The position numbers were made by a program, and so were the translations under genes. Below the pieces are notes generated by a model, which was not told the origin of the DNA, searched no databases, and worked only from the letters and a program-made list of their open reading frames with translations. From NCBI GenBank assembly GCA_014218235.1, contig CM024763.1, positions 84,430,244 through 84,494,243 of the forward strand: DNA of 64,000 nucleotides, in the 5' to 3' direction. This DNA is from Colocasia esculenta. Taxonomy: Eukaryota > Streptophyta > Magnoliopsida > Alismatales > Araceae. Positions 23,790 through 35,310 of this stretch are shown here, piece by piece (position 1 is the stretch's first letter; each line of letters starts with the position of its first letter).

Positions 23790-24211
23790 CTTAGTGTCAC
23801 GCCCCAACGCGGAATATCGGAGCGCGAAGGCAGTTGCAAGAAAAGGTATAGAGCGTATACTAGACATTAAACCATTGCACACTGAATAATACTAAAGCAA
23901 ATCTTTCTCATTAATAACTTTCCAAATGTCTAGTTACAACCACTAATATCAGAGCCGTTCCATAGGGCCCAATTACATTGCAATAAAAGGAAATAACTAA
24001 CTATGACTCTAAGATAACGTAATGACTCGAGGGTACTCCTGGCTTCACTCTTGGTCATTCCCTTCTTCGTGAGTGTAGGTGTCATCCTTGGTCTCACCTG
24101 AGAACACAACATCAAATAACGCAGGGTGAGTGATAACGCCCAGTAGGACTTAAATCTCAGGCTCAAGCAGGCTTTAAATAATTAACGCATTTAATGGCAG
24201 AGTGTCTAAAG

Positions 24212-24475
24212 ATAGCAGGTACAAGAGAGTCGAAATATAGAAAGAGATAGCACAACAGGTAACGGGATAGCACAATAGCACGTGATCGAGTATAGTTTCC
24301 AAAATAGCACGAGTATCGAGTATAGCACGATTAGCAGGATGGCCATAGCACAACTAGCACAAGTATAACGATAGCACGACGAGTATAGCACTTGTTTGTC
24401 ATTCTAGACAACGAGAAAGTATAGCACGTTTGTGTTTTGATTGTCATATAGATAGTCGAGATAGATAGCACTTGA
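24212..24475. repeat. ATAGCAC array in the solo LTR
   Basis: The word ATAGCAC or TAGCACGA recurs about a dozen times, mixed with GAGTATCGAG, at irregular intervals. It is a cluster of short repeats rather than a clean tandem array. Confidence 0.7.
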
Positions 24476-25433
24476 GTGTAATGCCAAACACTCTGATCAT
24501 TTAACTCCCATGGGCACTAGCACTTTCGGGCGCACATCCCAGGACCAGATCGGGCCCTTTATATATTGCCAAGCATTGGTTATATTGTTTATCTTTAGAC
24601 AATCAGTCAATGGCCAATATAGAGTACCAAGAAATAGATAAGAGCACTAGATGAATAGACGAGATAGTAGAGTGAACGTGAATAGACGAGCGAGTAGAGT
24701 ACAGATGAGAGCTATTGGACATTGCACGTAACACGTCGAGTAATCAGGCGATAGTAACAGTTGCACAACACGCGCACTTGGTGTTGGCAGTCAGGTGGAA
24801 CTCACGACCCTACCACTGGCCTTGTTATGCATAGGTCCAGAGGTCCGGCGTGATTAAGACGAGAGTGAATCTCTAATAGCCGTTTGGATCATATAGATCC
24901 CTAAAGGGTATCATAGGTATTAGGGTACAACCGGCTCGTCGACCATGTGGGAATCCATGATCAGAGGAGACTTACGGAGGCCTTGTGCAAGGGTTCACTA
25001 GTCCGGTCAGAAGGAATATCCGACGGAGAGTTCACCACAAGCCAAGAAAAAGTGTGTATATAAAATAGGTGCTCGACGTTCTAGAGGAATTCTAGGACAG
25101 TGGAGCGTCGATATCGGTATATAAACAACGCGAGAATCAAATACAAGTCCTTTTAAAATAGGGCAATTAATGTACTTTATTTCCATAATTTACCAGGCAC
25201 ATTATGAGATTTTTTCTGCAATATTTCAGCCATAAATAGATGGTTCAAGTGTGTGCAAGTGCAAGAGAAATCATAGATAGAAATAAGTCGTGAAATATGT
25301 ATTTTAAAACATTCAATATAGCACCATTTTTAAGTAGGGTTTTTATTGGGGGTATAACGGTAAGAAGGCGTAAGGATTATTTAGAAAGTGACATAAATAT
25401 TTTCATGGGTTTTTCACCAAAATCTCTGTGAAT

Positions 25434-25645
25434 GCGACATGGTTCAATGAGGGTTGCGACAGGGTAGCAGATCGCGACATGGGTACTGTCGCTACGGCTT
25501 TGTGAACGCGACAGGGTCTTGTACGGGTCGCGACAGGGCTTGCAAATCGGGTACTGGGAAAGCGACGGCTTACCTGTCGCCTTCTTGAATGCGACAGGGA
25601 GGCTGTCGCAATTCGGCCCCAGAAAACGACATATCGAGGTGTCGC
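25434..25645. repeat. GCGAC-N9/10-GTCGC dyads in the solo LTR
   Basis: Dyads begin at 25474 (N9), 25562 (N9), 25591 (N9) and 25626 (ACGAC, N10), with two wider ones (N14) at 25434 and about 25508. Half-sites are inverted and each contains CpG. Compare 53225-53848 and 55703-56203. Confidence 0.82.
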
Positions 25646-26896
25646 CTTCTGGTTGTCTGCGCCTGACTCTGACAGAAGTCAGACCAGACATTGGATTGCG
25701 GACCAGGGATTTCAATTTTTGACAGAGGGTTGTTCAGAAATCCATAACTAATTATATACGCGATGAAAAATCATGAAATTAGTTGCAATTTAAACTAGAC
25801 ATGTAAGGGTACTTCCAGTAAATCGGAATTAGAGAGAGAGCATGGTTTGAACATGGTTTGAGAACGAATAAGGACGAGTAACATAGAACATGACATAGAG
25901 AGCAAGACTGATTTAATTCGAGCAACATGCTCAATGAAATTTAGGCTTTTTAGGGGCAAATGATCCCTAACATCATGAAGTATCTACAGCAAAAATTTCG
26001 TAGCATGGGATCAAGTCTACATAGAGATCAAGAGTTAAGAAGAGGGCTCGGGGTCAAGAGAGTTGCAGAACTTCTAAATTCAAGAAGAAAATATTGGCTC
26101 GATGGAAAATTATGAAATTTGAGGGCTTTGTTCCTGATGTATGGAACAATCTACAGACGAAATTTTAGGATTTTTGCTTGTGAGAGTGCCTACCTTGACT
26201 CGATTTCCTCTTCTAGGGCTAGAACTTGAAGAACGGGGTTGAGAGCTTGAAAGGTTCTTCTCCCCACAAATCTCCTCCTCCTTGGCCTCTCCTTCTGGTC
26301 CAGGAATCCTTTGGCACGAGCTGGGGTCGGCCATGAGGGTTCTAGGAGAGTATTTAAGCTTCTCCTCTTTCTATTTCCTAATAGGACTCTAATTCCTCTT
26401 AAATTCTGAAATTTCCTTACTTCCTCCTTCCTTCCTTGCTTTCCAATCTCTATTTAGACTAGGAAGAGATCCAAATTCGTGCTAACCCATATGGGGTAGG
26501 TTTAGGAATCCTATTATAACTCAAACTAGCTATTTAATGCATTAAATACCCATTTTCTATTTAGGTAATAATTTAGTTACGAATTTAGGGTATCCTATTA
26601 TTCTCACTTTGTAAATTCATATTTTTGACCCAATAAATTCTATAAGATCCAATAAGCAAAGCCCATTACTATTTTCCATTTAATGGGTTTTATTTAATGC
26701 TCTATTCAAATATTCATTTAGCTAGGTTTTAAATTTTTTTATTTAAATTTTTATTTTTCGTAAAAATTCAGGTTGCTACACTTAGTGGCTTCTTCGCACC
26801 AGTGTTGCATCCGCTCCCCATGCTTCGTTTCATTCCTCGAGATCTTTTGGGCGTGCCCTAAATTTTGAGGACAAAATTTTGTTAACAGGGGAAGGA

Positions 26897-27914
26897 TGCA
26901 ATATCTCAACTTCTCGACTTTCCATTTGGCTTCTAGGTGAATGGCTCCTAACAGGTCCAGGCTGGGCGAAGCGTTAGTGAGGCGTCGGGGTGGCCCGATG
27001 TGACAGTCATCTTTGTCACACCCTACTTGTGTGTCGCATCTTTGGAGGTCTTCTTGTCCCACCCGGTCAATGGGACGCGATAGTCTTTCGTGACTTTGGT
27101 CGTCTAACATATGTCAAGGTGGCAGGCGTGTCAGGTTGTTACGGCGTCCCTGCAAGATGCATTGGTGTCACGGTTGATTGACCCGTCGGGACTTGGGTGT
27201 TGAAGGCTTATAGCCTTGGTCGGCCCTGTTCTTCTTCTTCTCCCTCTTTCATCCCCTCCGGTGGGATCTCCGCCTCCCTCTCTTCTCTTTGTGTGTTTTA
27301 GGTGAGAAGGAGGGTCGTGCGTGGTGCCATGGCATTGTGGAGCTTCGATGGAGTGAGGAGGAGGTGGCCAATCTGACGTAAAGGGCCCCAACGGGTCTGT
27401 TTCTTCATTTAAGGTAGGGATTGCTTGTACCCTTCTCAATCCGAGTGGATTGGGAGCCCCTCGTGGTTTGTAGATAGCATGTCCCGCTTCTCCATTCTCC
27501 CCTCCCCTGAGTGGTGTGTTTATGGCTCGCGGGTGGCCCTGGGATGGAGCATTCCACGGGTTTGCCTTCCTTCTAGTGTCGCGACTGCGGTGTGCGTAGC
27601 AACACCAGAGGAGGCATCTGCCATGTCGGGTGCAATTGCGTCGTGACACCCGACCTGACGTGATGGCGTCGCGGTTCGACAGTCAGACACAATCATGTCT
27701 TGACGTGTTTACCCATCACGATAGGGTTGTTGTTGCAACGTGCTTCTCCGGTTGTTGTCGCGGTGCCTTTGCCCATCGCGATGGTATCTTGGCAGTCGAG
27801 GAGGACGCGGCAGTGCCTGTGTTGCCTCGGGTGTTTCCGTGGTTCCGGTCGGGGTGTCAGTGTGTGCCCCAGGGCTGGCTTGCCCTTAGGACCTTCAGGT
27901 GGGAAACACGGCAG
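26897..27914 (+). repeat. 3' LTR of element X, first segment
   Basis: Begins TGCAATATCTC after the polypurine-like tract. The LTR continues at 40013-41394 and 45954-46324, interrupted by elements B and D. It contains GTGAC-N10-GTCAC at 27000-27019 and several CpG-centred words at 27580-27800. Open frames are present on both strands but have no domain and are judged chance. Confidence 0.75.
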
Positions 27915-28244
27915 GTTACTATTGGGTTCTCATGTGGGAGAATGTTGGGTTACAACAAGTGCTTAAATGTTTTTGATGATGAGCAATACTAATTGATGTT
28001 ATGTGAAATGTTCACAAATGGTATGTTTGTTTTTTATGATGAACATTTCATGAACAAGACAAAATTGATGTGTTATGAATGTGCGAAACATGATGAGAAT
28101 GACAATTGGATGCAAATGAAACACATGTTTTATATGTTCATTATATCTCACTAATTATGTCTTTTAATGTAGGTGTGAATGTACACAAGACAAAGCCCAA
28201 AATCCAAGTGCAAAAGAACAAGACAAGTTGCTGAAATAGTGCAC

Positions 28245-28389
28245 CTATCAACAGATGATAGTGCATCTGTCGACAGATGATTTCGTCTGTCGACAGATCT
28301 ACTCAGAAATCTATTTCCAGAAAGCCCAGTCTTCTGCTTTTTGCAAACCTGCCAGCATCTGTCGACAGCAGCAAGTCGGCTGTCGACAG
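28245..28389 (+). repeat. CTGTCGACAG array in the element B U3 (5' LTR)
   Basis: Copies or one-to-two-base variants start at 28245, 28267, 28287, then 28359 and 28380: steps of 22, 20 and 21 bp within clusters. The array ends about 88 bp upstream of the TATA box. The 3' LTR has copies at 38991, 39013, 39036, 39057, 39129 and 39150. Confidence 0.9.
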
Positions 28390-28476
28390 ACGGAGTTTTC
28401 TGAAGATCTAATGGCCGGGATATGATCTATACTTTGGTGTTTCCTTTTAGCACGACTCTCTATGCTTGGACACCAC

Positions 28477-28483
28477 TATATAT
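28477..28483 (+). promoter_or_regulatory. TATA box of the element B LTR
   Basis: TATATAT in CACTATATATGGATC. The same box is at 39247-39253 in the 3' LTR. Confidence 0.68.
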
Positions 28484-29238
28484 GGATCATATGAGGCTAT
28501 TTTCGCAGAAAGAAGCCACCATACCAAAACCCTAAGCAAAGGTCAAGAAGAAGGCTTTCTTCCTGCTGCCCTGCTTCATCTCTCTGCCCAGAACAAAAAG
28601 AACAACCTTCCAAGTGGAGTTGAAGCCGGTTCGTCCGTGGTTCAAGCTTCTCCATCAACTGATACTTGTCAAGACGAAGCTTGGAGTCTTCTGGATGACC
28701 AACGAGAAGAGATCTACATCGTGATTTGATTCTTCATCTCAAAACTCTTCTCTTTTCACTACTCTCATATATCTGTGTGTGTGCACTGATTTGAGATCAG
28801 TACGTGGATGTTGTGCAAGTGTGGATCAGATGAAGGCTAGAGGATCTGATCTGCTGTGAACTTGATCTAGCGTGTGTGTGTGTGGTTGAGCCGTTGTGCT
28901 CGTGTGTGTGTGTTGTACTTAGTTCTTGAGTAGTGTGTCCTCACTGTGTGAGGGGTGGACGTAGGAGTCACATGGTGTGATCTCGAAACCACCTAAAAAA
29001 TCCCTTGTGCACTGTGGTTTGATTTGTGGTTTGCATTGTGTTGCGCTAGATGCATGCATAGGGATTTCATTTACATACTACTTATTGATTTATTCACACA
29101 TGTTGAATCAGATCAAAGGGGTTTTGATTGAGTATATCTTTTAACCCGAAGTAGTTTTTAAATTGCTTAAGTTTCCGCTGCAAATCTATTCAACCCCCCT
29201 TCTAGCTTTGCCATCACCGAGTATCTGATCCTAACAAT

Positions 29239-29250
29239 TGGTATCAGAGA
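29239..29250 (+). other. Primer binding site of element B
   Basis: TGGTATCAGAGA, two bases after the LTR end. It complements initiator Met-tRNA except at the last base. Confidence 0.85.
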
Positions 29251-29394
29251 GGGTTTTTCTGTTCATCGATTGTGATTTGGCATATCTGTTTATGTGTGGT
29301 TAATTGCTCTGATTGGGTTTATATTTGATTTTGATTCTCATCTGATTATCTGATTCTGTTGGTTGGTTTATTTATCTAACACATACTCAGAAAT

Positions 29395-31005
29395 ATGTCT
29401 AAGTTCTCGAGTATCATAAATAGACCAATGATTATTAAGTTTGATAATCATGTTGATAAAATGCAGGTCTCCTCTATGAAAACATGCAAGTCTAGAAAGA
29501 GAAGAGAAGAAAAATGCTACATGGCTCATGGAAGCTCAAGAGGCTCTTCTCGTTCAGACGACTCTAGAGGATCACATTTGTCAAAGGTGTCAAGAAATTC
29601 TCAAGAATCACGTAAATCAAATTCAGATCCATTTGATGCATCAATATCCAATTCTGATTCAGAGAATGATATATCTTATGATGAATTGATAGAATGCTAT
29701 GAGCACATGTGCAAATAATTTAAAACTGTTAAACATCAAAACAAGAAGCTAAAAGAAAAATTAGATAAGAATGAAATGATAATTAATAATGCTCAAGCAT
29801 TCTATGAAGAAAATGAAAAATTGAAAATGGAAAATGAAAAATTGGAAAATGAAATAAAAACTATGGAATCATGTTTTATAAGCTAAAAGAAGATCATGAT
29901 CAGGTGGAATCTGAAAATTCTGATTTGAAAATTGAAAATAAAAAATTGAATGATCATAATGAGAATCTCAAATTTGATAATGATCAACTAAACAAACAAA
30001 TCTCCAACATGGCTCATGACCACCAAATAAAAGAAAAATGCAATCAACTGGTTGAGGAAAACAGACATCTGAAAAAGAAGATTGAAAGCTTCTATCATGA
30101 CAGACCATTAAATGATGATTGGAACAATTTTAAGAAGAAAATTGCTGACTTGGAAAATCAAATTGTTCAAATAAAATTGAAAAGAACAAAATGAGAAATG
30201 GTCTGAATGTCATGACAAATCAACTTCAAACTTCTGAAAAAGAAATTGTTGCATTGAAAGTTGAAAAAGAGAAATTGACAAATGAACTTGAAGTGGCTAT
30301 TAAACAAAGTCAAAACTCTACTAAAGTTCATTTTCAGAAAAATGTTCAACAACAAAGTAATAAATTGAATAAAAAGGCTGCAAAAAGGAAGAATCTTGTT
30401 TCAATTGAAAATCATAAAAAGAAAACAAGAGTCTACAGGGTCTCTACACCTCCTCCAGAGGCCCAGAATGTTTCAAGGAAATCTCCAACTCCACATCACG
30501 CCAAGAGATACCAAAGGGTACCATCTCCTTCTTTTCAACCCAAGGATAGTCAAAGGTACTCTAAAGGACCTCAGAGATTCCAGCAAACACATTCATACTA
30601 TGGTAAGATTCAGGTAAATGCTCAACCCATTTGTTTTAAATGCAATAGGCCTGGTCATCTTGCTAAATTCTACTGGAATAAAAATCAGCACTGTCATAAT
30701 CATGCCAAACCAGTCCAATGCTTCACATGTCATAAAATTAGTCATATTTCTAAGAACTGTTGGCATAAAAACCATGATTTTGTGCATGCTTCAAAGCTCC
30801 ATAATAATCCATGTGTTCATACACACAAGGATAAACATCATGTTCATAAAGATCAAAAATTTCATATATCTATGAATAGGAAAACTGCATAAAATAATAG
30901 AAATCCAAAAACCAAATCACTTTGGATTCTGAAATCTTCATTGTTAGATTCTAACATTAATGTCATTGTTGGACCCAAGCAAGTGTGGGTCTCAAAACAA
31001 GTTTG
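29395..31005 (+). pseudogene. gag: gag of element B, N-terminal domain deleted, stops
   Basis: Opens at ATG 29395 with a start like other gags (INRPMIIKFDNHVDKM) but jumps at once to the Ser/Arg-rich linker, so the UBN2-type core is missing. TAA at 29716-29718 and a frame change near 29880 follow. Long Lys/Glu/Asn coiled-coil segments fill 29720-30390. Two CCHC-type knuckles lie at about 30631-30672 and 30718-30759; the first ends in Tyr instead of its last Cys, and the second is complete. The gag/protease junction block GPKQVWV is at about 30973, and a stop follows by 31005. Nothing of pol remains. Confidence 0.85.
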
Positions 31006-31303
31006 ATCAACAAGCTGAGATGTCTTGCAGTCAAAAATTAGAAATGAATTCATGCCATTGGCTGTGCAAGGCAAGAAATGATGGAGAACAAAGGTAAATT
31101 TTTATTGAGACTGTGATTGAAGACTGTTCAGGTAAAATCTCTTTATCACTTCAGTTTTGAACTGCAAGAATTGAAATGGATTTTTAATTCCATCTGAGTA
31201 ATGAAAATATGTTTTTGATGCCATCCCCAAATGACAATGCTTCTTAGCAATTGGAACAATGATAAATTTGAGGAAAAATGGATCTTTTATGAAGTGACTA
31301 TTT
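31006..31303 (+). other. Short linker of element B, pol deletion site
   Basis: About 300 bp without coding signal between the gag remnant and the insertion point of element C. Across C the sequence joins to the spacer block that follows pol in element A (GGTATATCAAAT, 36994 on). The whole of pol is therefore missing in this gap. Confidence 0.7.
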
Positions 31304-31499
31304 TGTTGAACCACTCTATGGCTGTCCTTGTATTTTGGTGATAACAAAACTTATGATGATAACATAATGAATATTTTTGTTTCATCTGTGTCGCATCAAT
31401 CCCATAGTAAAATGCTAAGTCTTTCATTGATGCAATATATGGCGCACTAAAATGATAAAATCGATGTTTAATCAATATACATCGATTTCTGTTTAAAGT

Positions 31500-31905
31500 G
31501 CCAAAGTATTAAGCGCAACGATTTGTTAAGAAGTCGATGCCATAACGATTTGATAAGTGACCATAACGATTTTTGTTTGAGCGCATTTGATTTGATAAGA
31601 AATCGTTCCCATAACGATTTCATAAGCATTCGCAACGATTTCTTCTGTAAGCGCAACGATTTGTTAAGAAGTCGATGCCATAACGATTTCCTCTTTAAGC
31701 GCATTGATTTAGTAAGAAATCGATCTCATAACGATTCTATAAGTGAGCGCAACGACTTGCTCTCACAACGATTTGTTCACATCGATTTCGCTCTCATAAC
31801 GATTTGATAAGTGAGTACAACGATTTGCCCTCACATCGATTTGTTTATAAATGAGCAACGACTCTTCACATAATGATTTCATAAGTCATGCTCATAACGA
31901 TTTCT
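31500..31905 (+). repeat. AATCG-N9-CGATT dyad array in the element C U3
   Basis: About twenty ACGATT or TCGATT words in 400 bp. Several are paired as inverted half-sites with a 9-bp gap, for example (A)AGTCG-N9-CGATT near 31530 and 31672, AATCG-N9-CGATT near 31600 and 31721. AAGTGA-type linkers (TTTGATAAGTGA, TTTCATAAG) recur between them. The array is copied at 35506-35910 in the 3' LTR. Confidence 0.85.
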
Positions 31906-32224
31906 TCATGGATTCTGTTCAAACACAGATTGCCTTTATATTTCAAATATGCTAGGCGCTTAAATGAAAAGTCAAATATCTTCTGACAAAAAGCTGCATG
32001 CATATTTCAGAGTCTTGTCAAAAAGATATGACCTCTATTTTCAGTATGTTAGCAGAAGCACAGTACCATGCATCGTTTATCATAAACACTCTTTTATGCT
32101 AACACTCTCTTCTATGCTCACAGACATCGAAGACCATCAGAGTCTGATTAAGACAAATGAAGAGGAGATGAGCAACGGCTAGAACTCCAACGGATCTCTT
32201 CAACGGATCCATTCAAAATGCTCA

Positions 32225-32231
32225 TATAAAA
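32225..32231 (+). promoter_or_regulatory. TATA box of the element C LTR
   Basis: TATAAAA in GCTCATATAAAAGAAGGAGC. The same word occurs at 36231-36237 and in element D at 42261-42267 and 45204-45210, so it is conserved between families. Confidence 0.75.
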
Positions 32232-32984
32232 GAAGGAGCACTGCTGAAGAACAAAACAGCCTTTTTTCCTGAATATCTTTGTAGGAGTGTACAACTGTGA
32301 GAAACACCTCAACTCCACACACACTCAAGAAAGAGAGAAAGAGCCTGAGCCAAGAAGAAGCATTCAAAGCATTTCAAGCTCTCAAGCTTCCAAGCTTTCA
32401 AGCATTCGAGCCTTCTTTTCTCTCTTCTGTTTTCTCTCCGAGCTCATTGTATATCTGGGGAGAGTTTGTGACTGTGAGCTTTGCACAAGTGTTAATCTTG
32501 TAAAGCTTCTCAGTTTGATCTTTCTAAGGAAGATCTGTGTCCGGCTGTAGGACTGTATACAGTAGTTAACCTAGCTAGGGGTCAGTGTCTAGCAGAACCG
32601 CACTGGGGTTTGTACCAGGAGGTTGGCTTCTTTACCTGTAAGAGAAGTGGGTTGCCTTCTTGCCCGGGAAAGAGAAGAAGACCAGCTGGGGTGCTGGGTG
32701 TTGTAGTGTCCTTAAGGGGGACTGTACCCTTGGTTAGTGAAATCCCAAGAAGTTGCTTGGGGACTGGACGTAGGACTTCCATGTGGGAAGGGCCGAACCA
32801 GGATAAATCTCTTGTGTTATTTGTGTGATTGTTTATTTGCTTCCGCACTGCTACTCTTCATCGCACTAAACTAACCAAACCTTCAAGTGTTAATTTCTGT
32901 GTTTAAATTTCTATTTCAGATCTCAGAAAACCTATTCACCCCCCTTCTAGGTTAGCTTGCTGCCGTACCAAAAGGGCCAACAAG

Positions 32985-32996
32985 TGGTATCAGAGC
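32985..32996 (+). other. Primer binding site of element C
   Basis: TGGTATCAGAGC, a full match to the initiator Met-tRNA complement, two bases after the LTR. Confidence 0.92.
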
Positions 32997-33045
32997 AGGT
33001 CTCTGATCATTCAAAGAAGATCCAACGATCTTAGAGTAAAGATCC

Positions 33046-34834
33046 ATGGCAGCTCAAGGATATGTTGAAGGTCAATCAGTCACCAGACCTCCATTCTTTG
33101 ATGGAGAGGACTACCAATATTGGAAGATGCGAATGGAATGCTTCATTCGAGGCACAGACTTCGATCTGTGGTAGGTAATAGAGGTAGGTGATTTTGTTGT
33201 TGTTCCTGTTCTAGGCACTACTGCTATTACAATAACTGATAAAATAAACTATCTTTAAACTTTAAAGCTAAGAACTATTTATGTTGTGCTTTATCCAAAA
33301 AGGAATTTAGTAGAGTATCTACATGTAAATCTGCTAAAGAGATATGGGATAAACTGCAGATAACTTATGAAGGAACAGATAAAGTAAAACAAACTAGAAT
33401 AGATATTCTTGTCTCACAATATGAGCAATTTAAAATGTTTCCAAATGAAAATATCACTCAAATGTATAATAGATTTTCAAGTATACTAGTTGGTCTAAGC
33501 TCTCTTGGTAAAAATCTTTCTGATGAGGAAACTGTTAGAAAAATACTTAGGTCCTTAACTATTTCTTGGACACCTAAAGTGACTGCTATTGAAGAGGCCC
33601 ATGATTTAACCAAATTGTCAATTGATAATTTAATAGGTTCTCTCATGGCACATGAAATAAATATGGAGCGATTGTCTGAAAGCTCATCTAAGAAGAAATG
33701 TACTAATGCTCTTAAGGTTGTAGCTGCTCCTTCCACTTCTTCTTCTAGCTCCAAAAATGCAGATTCTGAAGACAGTGACGTAGATGAAGTACTGTCCAAG
33801 CTTCAGAAAATTCTCAAGAAGAAGAAAAATGGATCAAGAAGGTTTCAAAAGAAAGAGAGAAAAGAAAAAGAACCAGTCTGCTATGAATGCAGAAAACCTG
33901 GACATCTAAGACCAGATTGTCCTAAACTAAAGAAGATTGGTCAACAAGAAAAGTCCAAAAAGAAGCACAAGAAATTCAAAAAAAAGCTATGGCGGCTGCT
34001 TGGGAAAATGAAAAGACCACATGCTCAGAATCATCAAGCTCAGAATCAGAGAAAGAGCAGGTAAATCTAGCCCTCATGGTAGGACTAGATGAGGTACATC
34101 CTAACTCATCTTTTGATTCTTGCACAGATTCAGGATCAGAATCTGAAGACTTAGAAGAAGTATTTAATGAACTATATGAAAAACATAAAAATGTTGTAAA
34201 AGAATTAAAGAATCTAAAAAACAACACTATTTGCTTAGAAAACACCAATTCGGATCTTAAATCCGAATTGGAGCAACTAGAAAAACAATTAAAGGATAGT
34301 AAAGATAATAATTCTCTTTTGAATGAAAATTTAAGGAGCACGGATAATGAAAAAGTAGAGTTGGAAGAAAAAGTGAAAACTCTAACTGAAGAAAATTTTT
34401 ATTTAAAAGAATCAGTTAGGAAATTAACTAAAGGAAAAACATCTCTAGCCCTATGCTTAAAAGGATCAAAATCTGGAAATGACAAACAAGGGCTTGGTTA
34501 TACACCTCCAGAAAAAGGAAAACAAGTAATAAACTCAGGAAAATATCCTTTACCAAAATTTGTAAAAGAAACCAAAATGCCTCAGAAAAAGGAACCTGAA
34601 ACAACCAAGCTTTATCAAAAGAAAAAGGTTTCTAAAAATTATGTTCAAATCATGCATCACAAAGGCAATAAGAACTGCAAAACGAATTATATTCATTGCT
34701 GCTCTCATTGCAATAAACTAGGACACACTGTGAACACCTGCACAACTAAGCACCTAGTTTGGATACCTAAAGGCTATTTTTATGCATCTAATCATCAAGG
34801 ACCCAAAAAGATTTGGGTACCTACTTCTGAGTAG
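33046..34834 (+). pseudogene. gag: gag of element C: early stop, two frame changes
   Basis: ATG 33046 begins MAAQGYVEGQ. Codon 43 is TAG (33172-33174), the same codon that is TAG in element D. A one-base loss near 33243 shifts frame. 33435-34064 is then open (209 codons), with a CCHC knuckle CYECRKPGHLRPDC at about 33879-33920. At the A8 run 33978-33985 the reading moves by -1 to 33989-34834 (281 codons), which is Glu/Lys coiled coil followed by a second knuckle, CSHCNKLGHTVNTC. The end GPKKIWVPTSE is the gag/protease junction, where coding stops. It is a pseudogene by sequence, although the element moved recently. Confidence 0.88.
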
Positions 34835-35310
34835 TTTATTTGCAGGTTAGCCTTGGAGCATCAAAAACCAAGGATGCTCAAGGCAGGAGTGACTGCAGAC
34901 TCTTCATTCAAATCACATCTGAAGAAAGAGTAGTCACAAAAATTGAATTGGTCTTCATTACTAATAATTATTTACAAGTTTCATTCAGGTGAAGTTCCTC
35001 ACTCAGGGGGAGCTCTGATTAAGGGGAAGCAGAGAATAAGGGGGAGTTATCCCTTATAAGAAAAAGGGGGAGAATAGTTGAACCCCTCTATGGTAAGAAG
35101 TTCTCTCTAAGGGGGAGAGAAATGCATGGTAAGATCCTTCCTTTTTGGTTAGTGACAAAAAGGGGGAGAGTATATATGCACTATGAATTTTCTGTATGTC
35201 TCTGCATGTTTCAAGATTTAATTCTGCATGTTTTCATGATTTAAAGCGTTTCATGATTATCCCTATCAGAAAATTCGCATAAATTTTGTCATCACCAAAA
35301 AGGGGGAGAT
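34835..35310 (+). other. 3' region of element C with clustered polypurine tracts
   Basis: AGGGGGAG or AAGGGGGAG occurs about six times between 35005 and 35310; the last abuts the LTR. TTTTGTCATCACCAAAA (35284-35300) pairs with 35340-35356 inside the LTR, one mismatch, so the terminal tract lies in the loop of an inverted repeat. Both are recognised Sirevirus traits. Confidence 0.88.

Larger units (their letters stand above)
23795..26780 (-). mobile_element. Solo LTR, gypsy-type (2,986 bp), TSD CTTAG
   Basis: Begins TGTCACGCCC and ends TTGCTACA, flanked by CTTAG at 23790-23794 and 26781-26785. No internal region or second LTR is present, so it arose by LTR-LTR recombination. The minus strand is favoured, since that reading ends GGCGTGACA much as the other gypsy LTRs end GGTCGTTACA. 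A TTTAAATA-like box on the minus strand near 26350 also fits, but orientation is not certain. There is no credible ORF. Confidence 0.88.
27920..29236 (+). repeat. 5' LTR of element B (1,317 bp)
   Basis: Pairs with 38666-40007 at high identity. A CTGTCGACAG array lies at 28245-28389 and a TATATAT box at 28477-28483. It ends GATCCTAACA. The 3' copy is about 25 bp longer, mainly because it has one more array unit. Confidence 0.94.
31304..32982 (+). repeat. 5' LTR of element C (1,679 bp)
   Basis: TGTTGAACC to GGGCCAACA. U3 holds the CGATT dyad array (31500-31905). TATAAAA is at 32225-32231. The C-rich stretch TTCACCCCCCTTCTAGG before the end is shared by the Sirevirus LTRs of this window. Confidence 0.96.

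Noticed and set aside
27131..27649. 172-codon minus-strand frame in the LTR of element X
   Set aside because: It lies inside an LTR, is rich in Arg, Pro and His as expected from the reverse of T/G-rich sequence, and has no family motif.
28201..28400. Could the TGTCGACA clusters be a CRISPR-like array?
   Set aside because: Spacing is about 21 bp, the repeats are 10-bp palindromes, linkers are shared between LTRs, and this is plant DNA with no cas genes.
31468..31807. Repetitive open frames on both strands in the element C LTR (and 35508-35805)
   Set aside because: They only translate the dyad array; the repeated peptide pattern is a by-product of the DNA repeat.
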